Part shown: piece by piece, positions 44,705 through 55,744 of the stretch
How positions within the stretch are numbered: position 1 is the stretch's first letter
How the letters are laid out: each line of letters starts with the position of its first letter
NCBI GenBank assembly: GCA_036245805.1
Contig: BTRK01000003.1
Coordinates: 20,301,292-20,365,291, forward strand
Direction of reading: 5' to 3'
Length of the DNA: 64,000 nucleotides
Origin: Pristionchus mayeri
Taxonomy: Eukaryota > Nematoda > Chromadorea > Rhabditida > Neodiplogasteridae
Notes under the pieces: generated by a model
What the model saw: only the letters and a program-made list of their open reading frames with translations
Database searches by the model: none
What the model was told of the DNA's origin: nothing
Made by a program: the position numbers and the translations under genes

Positions 44705-46548
44705 ATTTGCATATGCCATCATCTCCTCCTCTGCTTCGTTCACTCCCATCAACGGAACTTCCAACAGCAAGCTTTTCTTCTTCCTCTCAGACGAAGAACC
44801 ATTGAGAGAGTTGAGCAACCTGTGAGATCCGGGTTGCAGTAAGGATTCAAATCACAGAATCTACGATGCAAAACAATAGTTCCTTTCTCGACTGGCTAAA
44901 AGAATCAATTCTACCGTATCCTCACCATTCATAGTAGTCAGCCAGATATGACCAGAGGAAGGCAGCTGATCCATCTTCGTCCATCGCTTGCATGAGTACA
45001 TTCAGAATCTTCGCCACTTTCTCACGACGGCGAATCTGAAAATAATTTTCACAAATTCTCTCCCTGGATATTGAGGTTTCATATGTGCTTCTAAACCAAT
45101 TGCCGTGCGAAGTTATCAAGAAGACGTGGACTCTCAAATACCAATAAATGACTTACCCTCCTCTCCTCGTCTTCCTCCTTGTTCTCATTCTCCTGCAGAT
45201 AGCTGCTGCTGAGGCCGCGCAGAGTAGATCAAGGAGATTCCTCTGGACGAGCGGCGAGCCCATTTCCTCACCCGCTGCGCACAGGGCTGATACCTGGGAA
45301 GGAGTTGGTAATTGGCAGCGTTGTAAACTTGTTAAATTCATGTCTCAACTAATCTTCAGCTACAATACTTTAGCATTGTTACTAATTACTCGTGGTTTTG
45401 GTAGTTAGATTCGTCACCGGCAAATCATACAATACACTCATACACCACCTCACTCCCTCCTCACCATGTGATGTATGTTGTCTCCGATAATCCTCAACTG
45501 TTCATCGATCGATTTTAACTTGTCGAATTTCGTATTCACGTAGATCAGAGCGGGAAGTCGAACGGAGGGAGAACCGAGTACCTGTGAGATTGGGGTTGAT
45601 TGTTCAGCAAAAATTTGCTCGCGAACACGCCTGCGCGTTTAGTGTCTCACAAGAAATACGAATGCAGTAACATTTTTTAGATCAACGATAATCAACCAGG
45701 CAGTGCAATAAATATTATACATTAAGAATTTTATCCCTGATCATGCGCTTGCTCTGACTAATCGATAAACGCGACTACCGTATCGTTCTAGACATTGATC
45801 TCACCTTGGTGGTGCAGTGGTCCATGAGGGGGAAGAGGTCGACGGCGAAGAGATACAACTGCTTCGGGAGTGCCTCCTGGCCGAGAATGTCGAATATCTG
45901 CTTGTAGGTCTCCAGTGCCTTCTGATGGACTCCTGCGATGAAGCGGTACGGTAATCGATTCGCTAGATTCAATCGATAATATTTGTCGCTGTTTGCATTA
46001 ATCTATACATTCGAATATAACTTGAGATATTGACAGCGGTATTTGAATTATTGTTCACCAATCAATACTATTTTCAATCATACTACTTCTTCGACAACTA
46101 ATGCACCCCCCCCCACAGATTTCAACTAATCGATATCTACGAATACAGCATCCCGTTAGCAATCGATCGCTCACCCATGGGCAGGGCAGGATGGAGGCAC
46201 TGCGAGAGTCGTTTGGCTACCGTAACCGCCTGCCTTCGGGATGTCACCGTACTTGGCGTGTTGGGAGAACACCTGGAACAAGGTTTATTGATCGCGCTAG
46301 CTCCAAAGCCCGACGCGGAACATCGACAAACATAACATCATGTATTATCGCGAGTGTTCCAGCGCCATAACAGGCTGATAGTCCATACCCTAACCAATGA
46401 AAGTTTAGCAGGATCGATCGGTAGAGAAAATCGATATTACTGAAATTAGATCAAACCTTGGCGAGCTTGCCCAGCGCAGAGATGAGGTCGGCCCAATCGA
46501 TGGTGTTCTCGAACGACTTGAGAGCCTTGACGACAGCGATTACGTACT
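44705..46548 (-). pseudogene. pad-1: Fragment of a DOP1 (Dopey) family gene
   Basis: Seven consecutive exons: 46457-46548, 46175-46272, 45805-45932, 45465-45581, 45157-45293, 44926-45035 and 44705-44819. They encode the N-terminal DOP1 block: YVIAVVKALKSFENTIDWAD, LISALGKLAK, RLSQCLHPALPMG, VHQKALETYKQIF, SPSVRLPALIYVN, GSPLVQRNLLDLLCAA. DOP1 acts in Golgi and endosome membrane traffic. Exon 2 has an extra AGGC (46236-46248 region) and exon 5 is one base short after LLCAA, so the frame is broken twice. The first exon with a start and the long C-terminal part are absent. A decayed partial duplicate of the conserved gene is the simplest reading. Confidence 0.83.
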
Positions 46549-47449
46549 CTGGGATTAAATAAGCAAGTAAAACCACTTACTTTGTAATTCCTCGTGCAGG
46601 AGTGGGCTCAGTTACTTCGCAGACGACCGATTGTATTCCGCTGAAATGGGACAAATGATCGAATGTCGATCATGACAATAGAAACATCACAAAACTGCGA
46701 TATATTTAGGGAAACCAACAATGAGGAAAAGAGCTCAGTGCAATAAATCGAAACAACAAGGCAGTAAAACGTGTAACATGCTAACAACGAACAATTCTAC
46801 GCGGAGGGCACGTTTGATTCACCCTGAATAAGCAGTGGCAGAATCTCGGGGCGAGTTATCAGTATTTAAAATGCAGATTATACGCAAGTTACGCGAAAGC
46901 GAAGTCACCGCAACTAGAGAAGTTAACTCGTCAGTGCAATTAGAGGTTTGGCATCGCATAGCAGGCTTAAAAGACCCACTACTACTTCAATTCATTGCGG
47001 GAAAGATGTCTAGATCGTTATACAACACATTATAATAAAAATTGACAAGCAAGAAAAGGTTAAACGACAGCAAAACGTCAGTAAAGTCAATGCCAGTGGC
47101 GCCACTTGGCAAAGTGCCAACTTGTCGATGTCGAAACCTCTCCCACAGTATGCCATGGAACACGCTCCCGTTCAAATTAATGCAATTTTCGAAGCCTAAT
47201 TTCACCCCTGGCATATTTTTATTTTTATTTTTATTTTTTTCGTAATAATTTAGTTTTAATTGTATATTTCAATAAACAAAGGCCATGAAAAATAAAAATG
47301 TAATATTTCGGGCCACCGTATCCCTTTAACTCGCTCCGGAGATATTGAACGGCAAGGGCGCCAATTCAAACAGAGATTTGCTACAGTACCTCGAGAAACT
47401 CGAATGCCTCAAATTAATATCTTGACCTATTACAGTACTAATCAATACA
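46549..47449. other. Repeat-like DNA with no gene
   Basis: Contains a C run near 46106 and a plus-strand open frame at 46835-47035 without splice support. Nothing that I can name. Confidence 0.35.
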
Positions 47450-47557
47450 GTAACCGACTACAGTAACCTACAGTACCACTAGATACCGTATATCACTACC
47501 GTAACCGACTACAGTAACCTACAGTACCACTAGATACCGTATATCACTACCGTAACC
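47450..47557. repeat. 51 bp direct repeat, two copies
   Basis: The unit begins GTAACCGACTACAGTAACCT and ends ATATCACTACC; two copies in a row are identical and a third begins (GTAACCC). CAGTAC/GTAACC motifs also occur just upstream. Confidence 0.85.
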
Positions 47558-47639
47558 CATATTATCGCGAACTGACTTTTTTTTTGTTCGGTCATTGTAT
47601 TATAATATGTGTTCATTTATTACTATTTATTACATTATT

Positions 47640-47780
47640 GAGAAGCAGAGGGAGAGGATTGAGAGAGGAGAAAAAAGGCTCAGTTCACACGGCTTAACCT
47701 TTGAAATAACACCCTTCCCTTCAAGCAACCCTTCAACTGATCTGGTCAAATAGGTTCACAGTTTCGTTGCGAGATATATT
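47640..47780 (+). repeat. Copy of the G5 3' end
   Basis: GAGAAGCAGAGGGAG through CACGGCTTAACCTTTGAA and on to GTTCAC.GTTTC.T match 39895-40030 (last G5 codons, stop and 3' flank), with gaps. It marks the left part of the segmental duplication that also carries F6. The rest of G5 is absent. Confidence 0.75.
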
Positions 47781-47894
47781 CTTCCGATGCTTAGTGATTA
47801 TGAATTTGAAAGGATAAACGTATTTTATCGAATGATAAATTCACACGTTGCATCATACAGAATGCTATGTTAGCAGAAAGAGAAAAATAAGGGA

Positions 47895-49401
47895 TCAGAG
47901 TATTGAAAAGATTTGGCTTGTTTTGGTAAAACTCACGGCATTTTTTTCGCTGTGTTTTCTGGTTCTCATGATAGTTACTCTTCGACCGGAACAGTCTCTA
48001 CTAGCCCAGTACACAATTACTCGTCCTATTCTCTCCATTCTCTCAATGATCCTTTGAATGTTTGGGAAAGGAAAGTTGCACGGTTGCCATTGAAAGTGGA
48101 TGCATTTCCTCCATTCACAGTCAATATTCAGCTCCACTTCGGGGTCAATTTGGCAGCTCAGAAGGTGGCCAAGAAATCTAGATGTGCAGATGTACTGTTT
48201 TAGTAACTATTATTGATGTTAGAGGAGAAGGCATTATTTTAATCTATCTAGGTTAGGAATAGTTAAACTGACTTCATCAAATCATCATCTCTCGCATTCT
48301 TCACTTTGAAAGTGAACTTCTTGATCGGAGTGAAAGAGAATATGAACCGAAGCGAGTCGATGGCAATCGAGTTATCCAGCTCAAAATTTCATTTTATAAC
48401 ACTTTTTTGATACATAGCTAGATATCACACGGATCGCATGAAATAAGTTCTGGATTTGCAATGACAACGCAGAACATGAAAAATAATATGTTGCCTACTG
48501 TAATTTGGAGGTGATTGATGTTCGCCCGTTGGAAGATTCCTGCATGTCGAATAGTTTTGTAAAATCGCTTCTTTCCTTTCCGAGTAGAACCTACGAGAGA
48601 GTGGAAAGTACTGAAGTCTTGCGGAGTTGGTATTCTGGAGACTTCGATTTCGTATTTATCATCATCATCCCTGCTCTGTAATGCAATGTAACCTCGCAGA
48701 ATAAACGAATTTTGTGAGCAAATTATAAAGTAATTTTTGAAACCGCCATTCGCTCGTCTCATCGATAGAGAGTAGACTTTGTCGACTCTGTATTTCTTCA
48801 ATTCCCCCCCCCCCCCCCCCTGCATTTTGGAGCCTGTTGTCAACTTGCTAAGTTCTTCTACGTATGCTAACGATTCAAAATCAAATTTTGTTATAATATC
48901 CGATTTGCATGTCTCACCGAATGAGCATGAACATTCTCGAATTGGTTGATCTTCCATCTCCCCACTGTTCGTTCCATCCTGCGCATCCTCTTGCAAGTGA
49001 GAGACAGCGAGAGTCGATCCTCGTTCGGTAGATAAGGAAGGAAGAGGTGGAAGATATCATCGGGAAGGAGTTCGAATCGACCCTGAAGTATTGCATTTTT
49101 GTAAATGCCTGAAGTGGGTTGAGTGACAGCAATTTCAAAAACGAGTTACTACAAAGTCATCAGGGATAAGTAAAATCATCTATAAACTAACCGGCGGAAG
49201 AACGGGGCGTAGGAATGGCTGTGGAGAAGGTACCGGGACTTGGATCTGGTCCATGATTGATCGGAACCATGTAAAGTCAACATTTCTCTTATACAGCCGA
49301 TTTTTCTTCGGCTTTTCTTCAATTGGCTTGTATGAGAACCATTTCTGGTTTGAATTTTGGAAACGAAGAGGCAGTGAATGATTCGAACGAGGAGGGCGCA
49401 T
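47895..49401 (-). CDS. F-box protein F6
   Basis: Five exons (49192-49401, 48918-49082, 48499-48675, 48273-48379, 47895-48177) give 313 residues, paralogous to F5. The F-box (FELLPDDIFHLFLPYLPNED) follows a 71-residue basic N-terminus (MRPPRSNHSLPLRFQ). C-terminal blocks such as FSFTPIKKFTFKVKNARDD and VELNIDCEWRKCIHFQW match F5. Intron 2 contains a 16-base C run. The C-terminus extends past the F5 end (KHSEKNAVSF...). All phases fit, so the gene looks functional. Confidence 0.8.
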
Positions 49402-50260
49402 TGAATCTGAATGGATATTGAGAATATTCCAAGGGAAGGAACATCTTAGACTGGAGTGTAGAGCAAAAAGATGATCTTCGAAAAGAAGCGCATCATAATC
49501 AATTTGGCAATATATTCATCACAAAGGTAAGATAGCACAATGGTTGTCAAATGTAGGTTAAGTGAATAGTATTCCAAGGACAAAGATGGAGAATAGTAAT
49601 ATTGAGAAGAGGTAGGCACAGGGGGGAATGGGACATCTTATATTGGAGTGTAGAGCAAATGTGAGGGAGGAAGGAATCGCTGAAGTTCGACAGCAGCGAT
49701 GATCAGTAAGCTATCATCCGAACAAAGAAAGAGAGTGAGGAAGACAACTATTCTTTATCGGAGAGATTCTGTCGAATGGCACTCGCCGTGCAATCATTTC
49801 GCCTCTTCTCTCACTTCTCAGTCCTCTCTCCTTCTTCATCATCCTCCTCTTCCTTCTCTCTTCGTGACCCCTCCCAGCTGACCCCATCCTTTCGGAATCG
49901 AGCCAGCCGATTCAGTGATAGAGAGTGCGAATCGGAGAGATCGAACCGCGACGTGACCGCGTTGCGTCTGTAGAGAATTTCGAATTTATTCGAAAACAGT
50001 AAGTTCCTGAGGAAAATGCCTGGTATAAGAAGACTGAAGACGATTTTGTGAAGCAGCGAATTCACAAGTAAACGATTAATTGAAAATATAAAAATTATCA
50101 CATCAATTAACAAATTTGGCAAATAAATTTTATTCGTACAAAAAATCATATTTCAGAAGCGAGGACACGTTTCATGGATGATATTCTGTGGGAGGGAAGG
50201 TAGAAATAAGAAAAAATGAAGGGTAGCAATGATCGATTGAGATCGTGGAATGGGAAGTTC
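49402..50260. other. Duplicated upstream flank of F6 and gene-poor DNA
   Basis: 49560-49700 matches 43060-43166 upstream of F5, including GGAATCGCTGAAGTTCGACA. A 65-codon Ser-rich plus-strand frame (49776-49973) has no other support. Confidence 0.45.
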
Positions 50261-51380
50261 TTATTCAATCAACATCGGAGGTGGAAGATGAAGGCCATCA
50301 TCACTCTCTCGATCCTCTAATGACTGAAAAAAATACTTCGAATATGCATACAATTAACCAAAAAACTGACGTTGTTGTTCAGTTCACGATGCATTTCTTC
50401 CATGTGCCTCTCGAGATTTGCTGGGTCGACGAATTCCTGCCCACATTCCGAACACTTGTGATACCTGAAGAGTTTATATTTGGCTAGTTCCTCGCTTTGA
50501 AAGATTTACATGTATGAATTTGCATCAGAACTCACATGGATCTTATTCGCTTGAGCTTCTTGCAGATGCTTTGAAGTGGACAGGCAGTTGTGATCTTCAG
50601 CGATTTCATGAATGGCTCTCTGACATTTGGAGAGTACAATTGCAGAGATTCTGCCCCCATGAGATCAGTGACGATCTCCTTGGCTCGAGGACATTTGGAC
50701 AGCAGTGTGACTTCAGTGACTTCCTGAAGCGGATTAATAGATTATTTCAGGATTAATAGATTATTTAGGATTATTTTAGTTTTAAACCACTCACAGATAG
50801 AGGCGCGCGATTGAGACAAGCGTAGAGGATCTCCCTCATGAGTGGGAGGGAGTTTGAGGTCGGTAGAGTGATAACCTCAAGAAAGAGATACTTGATTAGA
50901 GAATCTAAAGTTAGGGACACTGAAGAGTGAACTCACCACGGTCTGGTAGCCATACTCTCTGATGAAGTCGAAGAACTTTTTATAAGCATGTCGGACGGAG
51001 ACTAAGTCGCCTCCAGAAGTATCGTCGAGTGAGATAGAACCAGGGCACACGAGCATCACACCTGAAAATAATCTTCACGGTTAGTTGGAAATAACCAAGA
51101 GTATCTCACCTTTACACGAGAAAACATCTCCTTTCTTGATTTTGTGCACGACGGGAGAGTGGTAGGGAAGGGACTTGCGGAAGAATCGACGTCTCTCGTC
51201 GAGTTTCCGTGCGAACGATTCTCCTCCCTTGACGATATTAGTGGCGTCGATCCAGAGATTGTCGTCGGCCTGGAAGGAGAAGACGTCGGCGCTAACTTCG
51301 GAGACGTCGCCGTCGAGGAAGGAGATCTTCATTGCAGAGAGAACTAACTGGCGAGAAGAAGTGTTTCTTGTACCCTTCAT
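50261..51380 (-). CDS. Macrodomain-like protein with C2H2 zinc finger
   Basis: Six exons (51110-51380, 50937-51061, 50795-50875, 50536-50723, 50371-50464, 50261-50323) join to 273 residues. Residues about 17-160 follow the macrodomain fold order: ISFLDGDVSEVSADV, then GVMLVCPGSISL, then HAYKKFFDFIREYGYQTVVV (the A...G...I-A-x-P helix and strand), then a helix LPLMREILYACLNR. The usual NAAN motif after the second strand is not present; LWIDATN sits there instead, so ADP-ribose binding is uncertain. Residues 223-247 are a single C2H2 finger (YHKCSECGQEFVDPANLERH...H). The tail is acidic and ends PPPMLIE. A cytosolic or nuclear ADP-ribose reader or eraser is possible, by inference. Confidence 0.65.
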
Positions 51381-52178
51381 ACGGGCTAATTGGAAGCTTC
51401 CAGTAATGATAAAAAAATGCCGAAATATAGCGGATGTCCCCATCTGATCCCTTTGATTTATGCCGCGATTGTGTGAGAAACAGATATGCCAGTGGGAATA
51501 CCCTTTCGGAAAAATCTGAAATGTTTAACCGAAATCCAAGTCATCGTCAAGTGCAAAAAAAAATGCTTTTACGGCTTTCAACATCTGGGTTTATCTCGTA
51601 AGATATCACCATTTTTAGAGTTTCTTTCGGTGAATGTATTACTCCATGTGTTGTGTACGGTAGTGAGACTTGACACTTAGAGCTGCCGATAAAGAAGCGC
51701 TAGCTGTTACACAGAGGAAAATGGAGCGACGGACTGCGATGGCGATGGCGGACTAATGAACGAATAAGAATGGCAACTGAATTGAGGGATTGGGTCGAGT
51801 TGGCTTCAAAGGGTTGAGTGATGATAGTTGGGCAAGAAGACTTTCAGATCCCTTACGGATATACATACAGTAAAGACCGAGAACGACCAAAAAAAGATGG
51901 CGTAATGCCACCAAACGCAGAATGGGCACTTCTTGGATATTTGGTCCACCCCTCTCCCCTACCCTCCCTATTATTTCTCACTCCCTCCCCATCACAAAGG
52001 GGTTGTGCGACTGAAAATCAAGGAATGACACCTAGAAATGAGTATTGAGATGAGGATTTTTTGAGAGTGGGCCAATTATCCAAGCCGCAGAATGGGATCT
52101 GGCTGGTGGAGTATCGATAATGAAGAATGACTACTGATGTTATCCTGATCAGCGCCCCGAAAGCGATGCTGGAAATGT
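51381..52178. other. Intergenic DNA
   Basis: Several overlapping short frames without splice or motif support. No gene called. Confidence 0.4.
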
Positions 52179-52265
52179 GGCACTAGGTCGGATGAGAACT
52201 ATGACGTCCTGCCGCCTTTGATGAAACAAAGGCGGCATGACGTCATAATCATCTGACCTAGTGCC
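52179..52265. mobile_element. Short MITE with GGCACTA ends, copy 2
   Basis: 87 bp forming an almost complete hairpin: GGCACTAGGTCGGATGA ... TCATCTGACCTAGTGCC, with inner arms TATGACGTC.TGCCGCCTTTG and their complement around a 6-base loop. Shares its ends with 33605-33783. Confidence 0.8.
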
Positions 52266-52538
52266 TAAAAATGTCTATTACTTACATCGTGCACCGGCAT
52301 GTGTTCCACTGTTCTCTTGTCATACTATTAGTTTATTCGCCCTTGGCTGGAGTCGATAAGAAAAAATCTAACACAATATTATCTAGGAGGTTGAATAGCA
52401 ATCAAAACTGGAACGCGAAACTGGAACGTGTTTCAGTTTTTAAACTTGAAAGTAAACGAATCTAAAATAATTGTGTATTTATTCGTACAGAATTATACAA
52501 CCAAATCATCGGTAGATGTAAAAACATGTTGGGGTGGT

Positions 52539-53152
52539 TCACAACCGACGGATTGTTCTCGCATGCTTATCAAATTTGTATATGACTATTGCACGATATG
52601 CATTCGAATCGGTCCTAGTGATCATCAAGGTTGTATGGGTACTCCCATCCACAACCTTCCTACGTTCAGAGAAAATGGTTTGACAGTTGGGCATCGCGAA
52701 TAGCTCTTCGGCTGTCGCCAAAGGCACATCCAAACTGACGAACTTAGAAGGAGATTGACAGACCATCTGAATTGCGTGTGATTTTCATTGTATAATATCG
52801 ATGTTCCATACCTCAAAAGCATCGATAATTCCCTGCGCTGTACAGATTCCTCTGCCCAGCTCAGCTCGATTTGTGTGAGAGACGATATGAAGAAGCGTAG
52901 AGTCATCAATAAGACATTCTTCGGGCAAGAAATTGATATCCTGAAGAGAGAATTGCCATTACCGTCAATCTTCATAAAATGCCAACCGGATATAAACGAG
53001 GGTACCAGTCCATTCGGAAATCGTTAATTCTGGGAAGTTTCATCAACCAGTCTCTAGTTTGGGTCAAACCAAACACTTCTTCACTGCTGATCAACTCGAA
53101 ATGAACTTGAGCAGTTTCCAAAATTCGATCGTCCATTAGTGAAGAAAGGAGG
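52539..53152 (-). pseudogene. F-box gene F4, last three exons
   Basis: Exons 52987-53152, 52812-52940 and 52539-52766 correspond exactly in phase to exons 5-7 of F1/F2 (RDWLMKLPRINDFRMDWY, PEECLIDDSTLLHIVSHTNR, VCQSPSKFVSLDVP), all open. No F-box exons precede them here: upstream are a foldback element, a MITE and the Kolobok transposon. A scrap of exon 4 lies at 60116-60155. The 5' end is missing, so the gene is probably dead. Confidence 0.72.
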
Positions 53153-53284
53153 CTGTAATGTAACAATCAGCTTTTTTTCTTAAAAGAAAGTAAAACTGGA
53201 AAAAAATGTATTCTAGGTAACTTAAAAACGTACATAATATCAACTCTCCTCTTTTCACATTCCATATCAAGTGATCTTATTATA

Positions 53285-54335
53285 TATGAGCCCGTTTGCG
53301 TAAGAATCGGACAATTGTTGGCATGGACTAAAAAAGTCAAATCTCTGGAACTTTGTACTTTGGGGTAATCTGAACAGCTGAAGACGATAGACATATTCAT
53401 TTTGGTCAAAGATCTGTCGTTGACCCCAGAATCCATGACGTCGAAATAGGCCAATTTCGCATATCTGAATGCCAGATGCCGCTAAAATTAAGCCAACATA
53501 TATTCCGGTGAAGAATTGGACGGCGATCAGGCCTGTCCATTTCATTTTTCATGAACAATTAACACTAATTAGAAAAAGGCAACTTTTTTGTGCGTGCAAA
53601 GTATTCGGGGAGACCGGTACCAAACTGACCGGCTTGAAGAGAAGAATCCAAATATGTTCTCAAATGTGTGAAAAAACATCGCGGTAAGGTTTAAGGTGAA
53701 AATAGTGAGCTGTGTTGTGTGCAAACTCAGTGATCCCATCAGGTAGTGTGCGAGAGACAAGGGGGAGAGGAGAGAGTGCAGACGGGAAGAGGCGAGAGGA
53801 AGGGAAGAGGTCACGAGGCAGAGAGAGGCGGGTAGATCAAGGGACGAGTTGATGGGATTGCTGACTTTGCACACAAAACTGTCCACTATTTAGCACCTTA
53901 AACCTTACCGCGATGTTTTTTCTCACATTTGAAAACAGATTTGGATTCCTCTCGTCAAGCCGGTCATTTTGGTTCCGGTCTCCCCGAATACTTTGCACGC
54001 ACAAAAAAGTTGCATTTTACTAATTAGTGTTAATTGTTCATGAAAAATGAAATGGACAGGCGTGATCGCCGTCCAATTCTGCCCCGGAATATATGTTGGC
54101 TTAATTTTAGCGATTACCGGAACTGAAATATGCGAAATTGGCCTATTTCGACGTCATGGCTTCTGGGGTCAACGACAAATCTTTGACCAAAATGAATATG
54201 TATATCGTCTTCAGCAGGTCAAGTTATCCGAAATCATAAAGTTTCAGAGATTTGACCACTTTTGACCAATGCCAAATTTCCTCAGAATTGTCCAATTCTT
54301 ACGCAAACGGGCTCATATCGAAAAACTGGAGTCTG
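53285..54335. mobile_element. Long foldback element
   Basis: Two arms of roughly 470-490 bp, reverse complements of each other with moderate divergence, meet around a purine-rich centre near 53800. Outer ends read TATGAGCCCGTTTGCGTAAG and its complement. Each arm keeps an open frame starting MKWTG and containing CEIGLFRRHGFWGQRQIFDQ and NEYVYRLQ. It sits in intron 4 of F4. No transposase seen. Confidence 0.75.
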
Positions 54336-54432
54336 GTAAGAGAACACCGAGAGAGCATGGGTAAAAAAGAAGAGAAAAATCATTATGGATAAACTAATAC
54401 TCTTCTTAATAGGGACTTTCCTATTTTATTAA

Positions 54433-54752
54433 AGGAGGACTAAACTCAAAGTAGCCACATCGATAGAAAAAATGTACGGGAGCTTCCACCCTCCAAATAT
54501 GATAGCGCGAGCTAGGAGGTAGAGGCCCATCGGTAGCTTAGCTCTGTGGTAGAACAGTTGTCATGTGATTGGAAGGTTGCGGGTTCGATTCCCGTCCTTT
54601 GACGATTTGAATTCGCGCATTTCCCTGAGCTATCAAGCGTCCATGGAATTCAGTCAACTAATCATAACTCTGTTGTGAGTATAGATATTAATGTATTTTT
54701 TGGAGCGTGTAATCGTTAAGAGGAGCTAGGTCATGGGTGGTTTAGTCCTCCT
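54433..54752. mobile_element. TTAA-flanked MITE beside the Kolobok element
   Basis: 320 bp with perfect 13 bp ends AGGAGGACTAAAC, flanked by TTAA at 54429-54432 and 54753-54756. The right TTAA is shared with the left end of the Kolobok element, so one inserted at the other's target site. Inside are a tRNA-like stretch and TTTCCCTGAGCTATCAA, also found near the right end of the Kolobok element. Confidence 0.82.
54529..54600 (+). other. tRNA-like sequence inside the MITE
   Basis: A-box-like TAGCTTAGCTCTGTGGTAGA and B-box GGTTCGATTCC are spaced as in a tRNA gene; a stem CAGTT/GATTG around a loop with CAT would be the anticodon arm. The acceptor stem does not pair, so this is a tRNA-derived relic, not a working tRNA gene. 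Confidence 0.45.
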
Positions 54753-55744
54753 TTAAAGGAGGATGAAAGCGAAAGCTGGAAATTTGAACGTATTTCATCC
54801 TACCACGAAATGCCCCGGCTGTCAATGTGCTAAAAACAGGCCATGCTAAAAACAGTGAAAGTAACACCAATTACCGGTCCCCGACGCGGCTCTTGGCTAC
54901 GGAGCGTCTCTCTTTTTTTTCTTATTTTTTGCGTTTGCTCGCTTTGATTGTGTTGCGTTGTTGCTAAACGCATATCTGTACTCTAGTTCATCCTGTTATT
55001 TCAAAATCAATATTACTTCAATCGATCGATTGTGTGATCTCTTCCCATCCACCCCTTTCACGCGCGCATTCCTTTCAGTTGGATTCATGAGTTCTATCTT
55101 CTTCTTTGGGGCGATTATCTGTGATTCTACTCATTCCACGTCGATAATATTTAAATTGCTTCTGTTTCAACTAACTTTTGACCCGATTGCCACAATTTCT
55201 CCCTAAATGCGTCGTCTTAATTACTTCTTCTTTTTCGTCGTTGGCCCATCTATTATTTACATGTTTTGCTTTCAACCTTGCTTAATTGCTCATTTTTTTC
55301 TTTATTTTCTACCGTTTAATTAATTGTTCATTGAAGCCAGGTCAACGGTCATCACCGATGATAAAAAATGGGCATGGACGGTGCTGCCTTCGCTTCTCCC
55401 AGACCTGTCAGTTAGTTTGGCTGCTTCCCACTTTGCTGTATCGATTAATTTCATTCTTGTATTTTAGAACTACGTCCAACGTCGTCCGGCCAAGATCATG
55501 GCCCTTCCGATGGTGAAAGGCCATCGCGAAAAAGGTTCGTTTCTCTTTCTTCGGCCTATATTTAAATATTACTCGTGTTTTATTTGTGAATGATTACCTT
55601 TTCAATTCATTTATCGTAAAATAAGTTAAGGATATTCAAATAACAATTTAGATAGAAATATTAAAAATATACGAACATATTACGCTAGAAAATTAATCAA
55701 AGCAATAAATATCAGTCCGTAGCAATGATAAACTTTTTTTATTA

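Noticed and set aside
47450..47557. CRISPR array
   Set aside because: Only two direct copies of a 51 bp unit without spacers, in an intron-rich animal genome.
49776..49973. Ser-rich 65-codon plus-strand gene
   Set aside because: Low complexity, no splice partners, no paralogue in the matching flank of F5.
53167..53545. Protein-coding gene on the minus strand
   Set aside because: Lies within one arm of the foldback element; no splice sites or known motif, though the repeated frame is reported as a finding.
54529..54600. Functional methionine tRNA gene
   Set aside because: A and B boxes and a CAT loop are present, but the acceptor stem does not pair and the variable loop is too long; it lies inside a MITE.
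55339..55525. Plus-strand exons inside the left part of the Kolobok element
   Set aside because: Acceptor and donor motifs exist, but frames disagree and no further exon or motif supports a gene.
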